A DNA stretch of 64,000 nucleotides from Kitasatospora sp. NBC_00315 (GTDB lineage Bacteria > Actinomycetota > Actinomycetes > Streptomycetales > Streptomycetaceae): assembly GCF_041435095.1 (NCBI RefSeq), contig NZ_CP108025.1:4898001-4962000 (forward strand). Direction: 5' to 3'. Below, piece by piece: positions 43,194 to 50,408 of this stretch. The notes under the pieces were generated by a model, which was given only the letters and a program-made list of their open reading frames with translations, was not told the origin of the DNA and made no database searches. Position numbers and translations under genes: made by a program. How positions within the stretch are numbered: position 1 is the stretch's first letter; every line of letters begins with the position of its first letter.

Positions 43194-43799
43194 TCAGCCC
43201 TGCTCGGTGTTCAGCGAGCGGGTGAACTCCCGGCACGCGTCGTACTCCGGCAGCAGGCCGGTGGCGATCGCGTCGGCGAGCGAGGGCGCGGCCTCGTCGC
43301 GGGCCGAGAGCAGGGGCGTGTCGGCCGGCCACTCGATGCCGAGGTCCGGGTCGAGCGGGTGGACGGAGTGCTCTCCGGTCGGGTTGTACGTCTCCGAGCA
43401 GAGGTAGGAGAGCGTCGCGTCGTCGGAGAGCGCGCAGAAGCCGTGACCGAGGCCCTCGGGGATGTAGACGGCGCGGCGGTCGGTGTCGTCCAGCCGGACG
43501 CCCTCCCAGCGGCCGAAGGTGGGGGAGCCCACCCGCAGGTCCACGATGACGTCGAGCACGGCGCCGCGCACGCAGGTCACGTACTTGGCCTGGCCGCGCG
43601 GCACGTCGGCGAAGTGGATGCCTCGCACCACACCGCGCGAGGAGACCGAGAGGTTCGCCTGCGCGAGGCGCAGCGGGTGGCCGACGACCTCGGCCAGCCG
43701 GTCGAAGCGGTACCACTCGGTGAACATGCCGCGCGGGTCGCCGTGCAGCTGCGGGGTGACCTCGATGAGGCCCTCGATGCCCAGTTCGCGGAACTTCAC
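43194..43799 (-). CDS. rmlC: dTDP-4-dehydrorhamnose 3,5-epimerase
   Basis: RmlC, 201 residues, carries out the third step of dTDP-L-rhamnose synthesis. The cupin fold shows GMFTEWYRFDRLAEVVG, QANLSVSSRGVVRGIHFAD (catalytic His), RGQAKYVTCVRGAVLDVIVD, VYIPEGLGHGFCALSDDATL and YNPTGEHSVHPLDPDLGIEW. It starts at GTG 43799, which overlaps the rmlA stop by four bases (GTGA), so the two are translationally coupled. It lies opposite to rmlB-rmlD, which are divergent. Confidence 0.95.
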   Translation of the reverse strand: MKFRELGIEGLIEVTPQLHGDPRGMFTEWYRFDRLAEVVGHPLRLAQANLSVSSRGVVRGIHFADVPRGQAKYVTCVRGAVLDVIVDLRVGSPTFGRWEGVRLDDTDRRAVYIPEGLGHGFCALSDDATLSYLCSETYNPTGEHSVHPLDPDLGIEWPADTPLLSARDEAAPSLADAIATGLLPEYDACREFTRSLNTEQG

Positions 43800-44671
43800 A
43801 GCGCGTTCTCCTCGTCCAGCAGTGCCACCAGGTACTGGCCGTAGCCGCTCTTCAGCAGCGGCTCGGCGAGCTCGCGCAGCTGCGCGGCGTCGATCAGGCC
43901 GGCCCGCCAGGCGGCCTCCTCGATGCATCCGATCTTGAAGCCCTGACGCTCCTCGATGACCCGGACGAACTCCGAGGCCTGCACCATCGAGACGAAGGTG
44001 CCGGTGTCCAGCCAGGCGGTGCCGCGGTCCAGGATGGTGACGTTCAGCTCACCCTTCTGGAGGTAGGCGTCGTTCACCGCCGTGATCTCCAGCTCGCCGC
44101 GCGCGCTCGGTTCGAGGCCGCGGGCGATCTCGACCACCTGGTTGTCGTAGAAGTACAGCCCGGGAACGGCGTAGCGCGACTTGGGCCGCTCGGGCTTCTC
44201 CTCGATGGAGATCGCCTGGCCGTTCTCGTCGAACTCCACCACGCCGTAGGCGGTCGGGTCGGCCACCGGGTAGGCGAAGACCCGGCCGCCGGTGGAGTCG
44301 GTGTGCTCGGCCAGGCGGGTGCCGAGGCCGCTGCCGTGGAAGATGTTGTCGCCCAGGATCAGGGCCACGGACTCGTCGCCGATGAAGTCGGCGCCGAGCA
44401 CGAAGGCCTGGGCGATGCCCTCCGGCCGCTCCTGGACGGCGTACTCCAGGCGCAGGCCGAGCTGCGAGCCGTCACCGAGCAGACGCTCGAACTGCTCCCG
44501 GTCGGCGGGGGTCGTGATGATGAGGATCTCGCTGATCCCCGCCATCACGAGCGTCGAGAGGGGGTAGTAGATCATCGGCTTGTCGAAGACGGGGAGCAGC
44601 TGCTTCGAGACTGCTCGGGTCAGTGGCCACAGACGCGATCCGGTGCCGCCCGCCAAGAGAATTCCACGCAT
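43796..44671 (-). CDS. rmlA: Glucose-1-phosphate thymidylyltransferase
   Basis: RmlA, 291 residues, makes dTDP-glucose from glucose-1-phosphate and dTTP, the committed step to dTDP-L-rhamnose. The nucleotide-binding start is GILLAGGTGSRLWPLTRAVS. KQLLPVFDKPMIYYPLSTL, LILGDNIFHGSGLG, VEFDENGQAISIEEKPERPK and the C-terminal LDTGTFVSMVQASEFV are standard for the bacterial enzyme. It starts at ATG 44671 and is divergent from rmlB across an 82-base gap. rmlC overlaps its end. Feedback control by dTDP-rhamnose is a family feature. Confidence 0.97.
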   Translation of the reverse strand: MRGILLAGGTGSRLWPLTRAVSKQLLPVFDKPMIYYPLSTLVMAGISEILIITTPADREQFERLLGDGSQLGLRLEYAVQERPEGIAQAFVLGADFIGDESVALILGDNIFHGSGLGTRLAEHTDSTGGRVFAYPVADPTAYGVVEFDENGQAISIEEKPERPKSRYAVPGLYFYDNQVVEIARGLEPSARGELEITAVNDAYLQKGELNVTILDRGTAWLDTGTFVSMVQASEFVRVIEERQGFKIGCIEEAAWRAGLIDAAQLRELAEPLLKSGYGQYLVALLDEENAL

Positions 44672-44737
44672 GCGAGCACCCTATGTGAGAGCGGGGGTGC
44701 CCCGAGGCCCGGGTCGGTGGCCCCGGACGGCCGAAGG

Positions 44738-44743
44738 TAGACT
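44738..44743 (+). promoter_or_regulatory. -10 box upstream of rmlB, possible leaderless start
   Basis: TAGACT at 44738-44743 lies ten bases before ATG 44754, so transcription could begin at or very near the start codon. There is no ribosome site in front of rmlB, which supports a leaderless mRNA. No clear -35 was found. Confidence 0.4.
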
Positions 44744-44753
44744 GCGCACCACT

Positions 44754-45731
44754 ATGCGCATCCTCGTGACCGGCGGTGCCGGCTTCATCGGTTCAGAATT
44801 CGTCCGTCAGCTGCTGGGAGCGGACGCCGCGGCCCAGATCACGGTCTTCGACAAGCTCACCTACTCGGGTGTCGAGGCAAACCTGGAGTCCGTCGCCGGC
44901 CACAGCGGCTACTCCTTCGTCAAGGGCGACATCTGCGACGCCGAGGCCGTCGACCAGGTCATGCCCGGCCACGACGTGGTCGTCCACTTCGCCGCCGAGT
45001 CGCACGTCGACCGGTCGATCGCGGGCGCGGGCCCGTTCGTGCTGACCAACGTGGTCGGCACCCAGGTCCTGCTGGACGCGGCGCGCAAGCACGCCGTCGG
45101 CCGTTTCGTGCACGTCTCCACCGACGAGGTGTACGGCTCGATCAGCGAGGGCTCCTGGACGGAGGAGTGGCCGCTGGTGCCGAACTCCCCGTACTCGGCC
45201 TCCAAGGCCGCCTCCGACCTGCTGGCGCTGGCCTACCACCGCACCCACGGCATGGACGTGGTGGTCACCCGCTGCTCCAACAACTACGGGCACTACCAGT
45301 TCCCGGAGAAGGTCATCCCGCTCTTCACCACCAACCTGATCGACGGCAAGAAGGTGCCGCTGTACGGGGACGGCGGCAACGTCCGGGACTGGCTGCACGT
45401 CTCGGACCACTGCCGGGCCATCGAGCTGGTGATGCGCGGCGGCCGCGCCGGGCACGTCTACAACATCGGCGGCGGCACCGAGGCGACCAACAAGGAGCTC
45501 ACCGGCCTGCTGCTGGAGGCCGCCGGGGCCGGCTGGGACATGGTCGAGCACGTCGAGGACCGCAAGGGCCACGACCTGCGCTACTCGATCGACATCAGCA
45601 AGATCCGCGAGGAGCTCGGCTACGAGCCGCAGGTCCGCTTCGAGGACGGCCTCGCCGCGACCATCGCCTGGTACCGCGAGAACCGCGCCTGGTGGGAGCC
45701 GCTGAAGACGAAGGCGGCCCTGGCCAAGTGA
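44754..45731 (+). CDS. rmlB: dTDP-glucose 4,6-dehydratase
   Basis: RmlB, 325 residues, carries out the second step of dTDP-L-rhamnose synthesis using tightly bound NAD. It is an extended short-chain dehydrogenase: NAD-binding RILVTGGAGFIGSEFVRQLL, VHFAAESHVDRSI, the catalytic STDEVYGS with Asp-Glu, the YSASKAASD pair (Tyr/Lys), then RCSNNYGHYQFPEKVIPLF and GDGGNVRDWLHVSDHCRAIE. All active-site residues are present. ATG 44754 opens a plus-strand operon whose genes overlap: the rmlD start GTGA lies at its stop. Confidence 0.97.
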   Translation: MRILVTGGAGFIGSEFVRQLLGADAAAQITVFDKLTYSGVEANLESVAGHSGYSFVKGDICDAEAVDQVMPGHDVVVHFAAESHVDRSIAGAGPFVLTNVVGTQVLLDAARKHAVGRFVHVSTDEVYGSISEGSWTEEWPLVPNSPYSASKAASDLLALAYHRTHGMDVVVTRCSNNYGHYQFPEKVIPLFTTNLIDGKKVPLYGDGGNVRDWLHVSDHCRAIELVMRGGRAGHVYNIGGGTEATNKELTGLLLEAAGAGWDMVEHVEDRKGHDLRYSIDISKIREELGYEPQVRFEDGLAATIAWYRENRAWWEPLKTKAALAK

Positions 45732-46663
45732 CCGCGAACCCGTCCGGCACGGTCCGCTGGCTCGTCACCGGCGCGGCCGGCATGCTCGGCCAGGACCTGC
45801 TGTCGCTGCTCGGCGCAGACGACTCGGCCGAGGTGACCGCCCTGCGGCGGGCCGACCTCGACATCACCGACGCAGCGGCCGTACTGGCCGCCGTCGAGGG
45901 CCACGACGTGGTCGTGAACTGCGCCGCCTGGACGGACGTCGACGGTGCGGAGAGCGCCGAGGAGGCCGCCACCGCCGTCAACGGCACCGGCGTGCGCCAC
46001 CTCGCGGCGGCCTGCGCGAAGACCGGCGCCCGTCTGCTGCACGTCTCCACCGACTACGTGCTGGCCGGCGACGCCGCCGTGCCGTACTCGGAGGACACCC
46101 CGACCGCGCCGGTCAACGCCTACGGCCGCAGCAAGCTGGCCGGCGAGCAGGCCGTCGCGGAGCTGCTGCCGCAGAGCGGCTTCACCGTCCGGACGGCCTG
46201 GCTGTACGGCCAGCACGGGCCGAACTTCGTCGCCACCATGCTCCGGCTCGCCGCCCAGCGGCCGAGCCTGGACGTGGTCGACGACCAGCACGGACAGCCG
46301 ACCTGGTCGTACGCGCTGGCCCGGCAGCTGGCCGCGCTCGGCCGCGCCGCCCTGGCCGGGCAGGCTCCCGCCGGGGTCTACCACGGCACCGCGAGCGGCC
46401 GGACCACCTGGCTCGGGCTGGCCCGCGAGACCTACCGGCTGAGCGGCCTCGACCCGGAGCGGATCCGTCCGACCACCTCCGAGGCGTTCGTGCGGCCCGC
46501 CGTGCGCCCGTCCTTCAGCGTGCTCGCGCACGACCGCTGGGCGCAGGCCGGTCTGGAGCCCCTGGCCGACTGGCACGAGCAGCTCGCCGAGGCGCTGGCC
46601 ACCCCCGTGTTCACCGAACTGGCCGAAGCGGCCCGGACCACCGAGAGCGGCAGACCTCAGTGA
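45728..46663 (+). CDS. rmlD: dTDP-4-dehydrorhamnose reductase
   Basis: RmlD, 311 residues, gives dTDP-L-rhamnose by NAD(P)H reduction. Cofactor site WLVTGAAGMLGQDLLSLLGA; VVVNCAAWTDVDGAE; catalytic STDYVLAG (often STDYVFDG) and YGRSKLAGEQAV (Tyr/Lys pair); RTAWLYGQHGPNFVATML; and DDQHGQPTWSYALARQL. The GTG 45728 overlaps the rmlB stop (GTGA), and its own stop overlaps the next gene in the same way. This completes the four-gene rhamnose set. Confidence 0.95.
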   Translation: MTANPSGTVRWLVTGAAGMLGQDLLSLLGADDSAEVTALRRADLDITDAAAVLAAVEGHDVVVNCAAWTDVDGAESAEEAATAVNGTGVRHLAAACAKTGARLLHVSTDYVLAGDAAVPYSEDTPTAPVNAYGRSKLAGEQAVAELLPQSGFTVRTAWLYGQHGPNFVATMLRLAAQRPSLDVVDDQHGQPTWSYALARQLAALGRAALAGQAPAGVYHGTASGRTTWLGLARETYRLSGLDPERIRPTTSEAFVRPAVRPSFSVLAHDRWAQAGLEPLADWHEQLAEALATPVFTELAEAARTTESGRPQ

Positions 46664-47991
46664 AGAATCCGCTGACCAAGGTGGCCGCCGCGCTACCGCC
46701 GGGAACCCTGGCGGTGGCCGGCGGCACCGTGGTGCTCGGCGCCGCGTCGTACATCCACCTCGGCGTCGCCGGCCACAGCCTGTCGGTCGACGACATGGCC
46801 AACGTCTCACTGCTGTGGACGATCGTGATGTCCATCGGCATCGGCGTCTTCTTCCCCATCGAGCAGGAGCTCACCCGGATCGTCGCGGCCCGCGCGGCGC
46901 TCGGTCACGGCGCCGGCCCCGTGCTGCGCCGTGCCGCCCTGCTCACCGGGGCGATCCTCGGCGTGACCCTGCTGGCGCTGTTCGCCGCGGCCGGCCCGAT
47001 CGCCGACGGGCTCTTCCACGGCGACCGCTCCCTGGTCGCCGCCCTCGGCGGCGCCTTCGCGGGCATGGCCGCCTGCTACCTCACCCGGGGCGTGCTGGCC
47101 GGCCTCGGCCGGTTCGTCGCCTACGGCACCCAGCTCGGGATCGACGGCGGCCTGCGGATCGCGCTGGCCGCGGCCTGCGCGCTCCTGGGCGTGCACTCGG
47201 CGCTGGCCTTCAGCCTGATCCTCTCCGTCGCGCCGCTGGTCGCCGTCCTGGCCACCCTGCCCACCCTGCTGCGGGCGGTGAAGCCGGGACCGGTCATCCC
47301 CTGGCGGGAGCTCTGCGGCGGCCTCGGCCTGCTGATCTGCTCCACTCTGCTGTCCCAGGTGGTGGTCAACGCCGCGGTGCTCAGCACCAAGCTGCTCGCG
47401 CCGTCCGACTCGGCGCTGATCGCCGCACTGCTCAACGCCCTGGTGCTGGCGAGGGTCCCGCTGTTCGTCTTCGGGTCGCTGCAGGCCTCACTGCTGAACG
47501 GCCTCTCGGCGGCCGTCGCGGTCGGCGACAAGGCGGCCTTCTCGGGCATGCTGCGCCGGATCGCCGCCGTCGTGGGCCTGCTCGGCGTGCTCGGCGGCGT
47601 CCCCGCGGTGGTGCTGGGCCCGTGGCTGATCCAGGTGCTCTTCGGCGCCCAGCCGGTGCTCGGCTGCCTCGACTTCTTCTGGATGTCGGCCGGCACCGTG
47701 GCGTACATGTTCGCGATGGTCCTCGGCCAGGCGCTGATGGTACTGAAGCGACACAACCTCCAGCTGCTCTGCTGGGCGGTCGGCACGCTGGTCCTGATCG
47801 GCGTCACCTTCGCCCCCGGCGAGGTTGCCACCCGTGTGACTCTCGCTTACGCGCTCGGGTCGGTCGCCACCGTGGTCGGTATGCTGGCAGCCCTCAAGCG
47901 CAGCTTTCCCGGTGCGACCGCCGGTTCCTCCGCGCAGAGCGCGCAGGCGCCCGCCCCGAGCCCGCTGGGTGTCGGCGGGGCCGGCACGTGA
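46660..47991 (+). CDS. Polysaccharide flippase-like membrane protein
   Basis: A 443-residue protein with about 12 membrane helices, in the MATE/Wzx (MOP) exporter style. It has early LSVDDMANVSLLWTIVMSIG and IGVFFPIEQELTRIVAARAA, then LTRGVLAGLGRFVAYGTQLG, PLFVFGSLQASLLNGLSAAV and VAYMFAMVLGQALMVLKRHN. It is likely to move the lipid-linked rhamnose glycan across the membrane. GTG 46660 overlaps the rmlD stop. The last 30 residues are a Ser/Ala/Pro tail. Family assignment is from layout; sequence conservation in flippases is low. Confidence 0.8.
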   Translation: MKNPLTKVAAALPPGTLAVAGGTVVLGAASYIHLGVAGHSLSVDDMANVSLLWTIVMSIGIGVFFPIEQELTRIVAARAALGHGAGPVLRRAALLTGAILGVTLLALFAAAGPIADGLFHGDRSLVAALGGAFAGMAACYLTRGVLAGLGRFVAYGTQLGIDGGLRIALAAACALLGVHSALAFSLILSVAPLVAVLATLPTLLRAVKPGPVIPWRELCGGLGLLICSTLLSQVVVNAAVLSTKLLAPSDSALIAALLNALVLARVPLFVFGSLQASLLNGLSAAVAVGDKAAFSGMLRRIAAVVGLLGVLGGVPAVVLGPWLIQVLFGAQPVLGCLDFFWMSAGTVAYMFAMVLGQALMVLKRHNLQLLCWAVGTLVLIGVTFAPGEVATRVTLAYALGSVATVVGMLAALKRSFPGATAGSSAQSAQAPAPSPLGVGGAGT

Positions 47992-48059
47992 GCGCCCCCG
48001 CCCCTGACATAGAGCCTGCCGCACCTGCGCGCGGGCCGTACCCCGATCATGGAGTCCCC

Positions 48060-48749
48060 GTGTCCCAGTACGACGATGTCTGGCTGGTGATCCCGGCCTA
48101 CAACGAAGGCCAGGTGATCGCCGACGTTGTTGAGGGAGCCCGCAAGACGTTCCCGAACATCGTCGTGGTCGACGACGGCAGCGCGGACGACTCCGCGAAG
48201 CACATCATGACCACCGGTGCCCACCTGGTGCGGCATCCGGTCAACCTGGGCCAGGGCGCGGCGCTGCAGACCGGTCTGGCGTACGCGCTGGCCCAGCCGG
48301 GCGCCCAGTACTTCGCCACCTTCGACGCGGACGGGCAGCACCAGACCGTCGACGTCGAGAAGATGGTCGCCCTGCTCCGGGCGGACGAGGCCGACGTGGT
48401 CCTCGGCTCCCGCTTCATCGAGCAGAACGGCCAGGTGCCGTGGATCAAGCGGGTCGTGCTGCGCACCGCCGCGGCCGTCAGCCCCACCGCGCGCAAGCTC
48501 AAGCTCACCGACTCGCACAACGGTCTGCGGGTGCTCAACCGCGAGGCCGCGTCCCGGCTGCGGATCACCATGAACGGTATGGCGCACGCCTCGGAGATCG
48601 TCGGCTTCCTGGCCGGCGCCGACCTCCGGGTCGCCGAGATCCCGGTCGACATCCTGTACACCGACTACTCGCGCGCCAAGGGTCAGTCCCTGATCAACGG
48701 CGTCAACATCATCTTCGACATCTCGTTGCGGGAGCGTGGCCGCCGATGA
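48060..48749 (+). CDS. Family 2 glycosyltransferase (DPM/WbbL-like, no membrane domain)
   Basis: A 229-residue cytoplasmic GT2 enzyme: WLVIPAYNEGQVIADVVEGA, VVVDDGSADDS, the NLGQGAALQTGLAYAL segment, the metal-binding FATFDADGQHQTVDVEKM, VVLGSRFIEQNG and a C-terminal IPVDILYTDYSRAKGQSLI. GTG 48060 has GGAG five bases upstream and yields the usual SQYDDVWLVIPAYN beginning. GTG 47988, which overlaps the flippase stop as GTGA, would add 24 residues and is the alternative. It is coupled to the DUF2304 gene by an ATGA overlap; this pair is common in actinobacterial glycan clusters. Confidence 0.9.
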   Translation: MSQYDDVWLVIPAYNEGQVIADVVEGARKTFPNIVVVDDGSADDSAKHIMTTGAHLVRHPVNLGQGAALQTGLAYALAQPGAQYFATFDADGQHQTVDVEKMVALLRADEADVVLGSRFIEQNGQVPWIKRVVLRTAAAVSPTARKLKLTDSHNGLRVLNREAASRLRITMNGMAHASEIVGFLAGADLRVAEIPVDILYTDYSRAKGQSLINGVNIIFDISLRERGRR

Positions 48750-49141
48750 ACTACCTCTGGATCCAGCTGCTCCTCATCGCGGGTGCGGTGACCCTGGCCT
48801 TCATCTTCATCCGCCGCTGGGACGCCGCCAACACCCGTGCCTGGAAGCGCATCGCCTTCTCGGTGTTCGTGGTCGTGAACATCTACGCGGTGCTGCGCCC
48901 GACCGACGTGACGTGGGTCGCCCACAAGCTCGGCGTCGGCCGCGGCACCGACCTGGTGCTGTACGTGATGGTCCTGGCGATGGGCTTCCTGACGCTCAAC
49001 ACCTTCCTGCGCTTCCGCTCGCTGGAGAAGAAGCTCACCGACCTGGCCCGGACCGTCGCGATCAACGAGGGCGCCCGGCTGAACGACGAGCGCTTCGACG
49101 TGGACGCCACCGCTCCCGCGCCGGCCGACGCGAAGGTGTGA
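48746..49141 (+). CDS. DUF2304 small membrane protein
   Basis: A 131-residue protein with three membrane helices (IQLLLIAGAVTLAFIFI, RIAFSVFVVVNIYAVLRP and TDLVLYVMVLAMGFLTLNTF), followed by FLRFRSLEKKLTDLARTVAI and an acidic/Ala-rich tail. It matches DUF2304, a companion of GT2 enzymes that may anchor or activate them. ATG 48746 overlaps the glycosyltransferase stop (ATGA). The next GT2 gene starts four bases after its stop. Confidence 0.9.
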   Translation: MNYLWIQLLLIAGAVTLAFIFIRRWDAANTRAWKRIAFSVFVVVNIYAVLRPTDVTWVAHKLGVGRGTDLVLYVMVLAMGFLTLNTFLRFRSLEKKLTDLARTVAINEGARLNDERFDVDATAPAPADAKV

Positions 49142-49145
49142 CCCG

Positions 49146-50054
49146 GTGACCACGTTCGAGTTCATGCTGCCGTACTACGGCGACGTGGGGCTCATGCAGG
49201 ACGCGGTCCGCAGCGTCCTGGCGCAGACCGACCCCGACTTGCGCCTCGTGGTGGTGGACGACGGCAAGGAGCCCGAGGTCCCCGGCTGGTTCGAGAGCCT
49301 GGGTGACCACCGGGTCCGCTACCTGCGCAACGAGCGGAACCTCGGCATCACCAAGAACTTCCAGAAGTGCGTCGAGCTGTCCGAGGCCGACCAGGTGGTC
49401 ATCATGGGCTGCGACGACCTGTTGCACCCGCACTACCTGGAGACCGTCCGGGCGCTGGTCGAGGCCCACCCCGGCGTCGGCATGGTCCAGCCCGGCGTCG
49501 AGGTGATCGACGGCGCGGGCGTGGTCACCGCGGGGCTCGCGGACAACACCAAGCGGCGGATCTACGCGCCGAACGTCCCCGGCCGCCGGCTGATGGGCGG
49601 GGAGGAGCTGGCCGCCAGCGTGCTGCGCGGGAACTGGCTGTACTTCCCGTCGATCTGCTGGCGCGGGGAGGCCCTGCGCGCGGTCAACTTCCGCGACGAC
49701 TACTCGGTGATCCAGGACCTCGCCCTGGTGGTGGACCTGCTGGAGCTCGGCGAGCAGATGGTGGTGGACAACACCACCACCGTCTTCCAGTACCGCCGCC
49801 ACGCGGTCAGCGAGTCCTCCGTCCAGGCGTTCTCGGGGACCCGCTTCGCCGAGGCCGAGCGCTACTTCGCCGCGGTGGCCGAGCGGATGGACGCGCGCGG
49901 CTGGCCGAAGGCCGCCCGGGCGGCGCGTTTCCACAGCGCCTCCCGCCTGCACGCCCTCACCATGCTCCCGGGCGCCCTTCGCCGCGGGCACCGCGAGGGC
50001 GTACGGACGCTGGCCCGGCACGCCCTCACCCCGGGGCAGCGCAGCACGGTCTGA
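49146..50054 (+). CDS. Family 2 glycosyltransferase
   Basis: A 302-residue GT2 enzyme of the rhamnosyl or galactofuranosyl transferase style: FEFMLPYYGDVGLMQDAVRS, LVVVDDGKEPEVPGWF, LRNERNLGITKNFQKCVEL, the metal site VIMGCDDLLHPHYLET and NWLYFPSICWRGEALRAVNF, which is likely to hold the catalytic base. The GTG start at 49146 lies four bases after DUF2304 in the same operon. The most natural donor is the dTDP-rhamnose made by the neighbouring genes, but donor and acceptor are inference. A long hairpin (50092-50140) follows. Confidence 0.88.
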   Translation: MTTFEFMLPYYGDVGLMQDAVRSVLAQTDPDLRLVVVDDGKEPEVPGWFESLGDHRVRYLRNERNLGITKNFQKCVELSEADQVVIMGCDDLLHPHYLETVRALVEAHPGVGMVQPGVEVIDGAGVVTAGLADNTKRRIYAPNVPGRRLMGGEELAASVLRGNWLYFPSICWRGEALRAVNFRDDYSVIQDLALVVDLLELGEQMVVDNTTTVFQYRRHAVSESSVQAFSGTRFAEAERYFAAVAERMDARGWPKAARAARFHSASRLHALTMLPGALRRGHREGVRTLARHALTPGQRSTV

Positions 50055-50091
50055 GCGCACGCCGGGCCGCCCGGCCCGATCCGGCGCGCCG

Positions 50092-50140
50092 GTCCGCCCC
50101 TGCCGGGCGGGCCGGCGCCCGGGCGCCCGGCGGGGCGGAC
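50092..50140 (+). terminator. Terminator hairpin closing the rml operon
   Basis: GTCCGCCCC and GCCGGGCG (50092-50109, one bulged T) pair with CGCCCGGC and GGGGCGGAC (50124-50140) around a 14-base loop. It lies 38 bases after the last glycosyltransferase gene. The rest of the stretch to 50408 shows no gene; a TACCGT at 50251-50256 could be a -10 box for the next gene but lacks a good -35. Confidence 0.7.
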
Positions 50141-50408
50141 GGCCGGGATCGAACGCCCGCCCGATACCATCGCCTGACCGGGAGCCGTACCCGATCGGCG
50201 CGGCGGCCCGGCGGGTTCCTCGGGGGAGACCGGCCCGGCACCCCGCTTGCTACCGTGGCGACCGGACCATGGTGACGACCGTACGGCCCACGACGGCGGG
50301 TCCGCGCTCCCCGCGCCCGGATGGCCCCTGCTCCTCGCGTGACACGGGCCGACGCGGAGCGCCCGGCTCACAAATCGCGGTGACGCCGCGCGACAGAAGT
50401 GGACTGAC

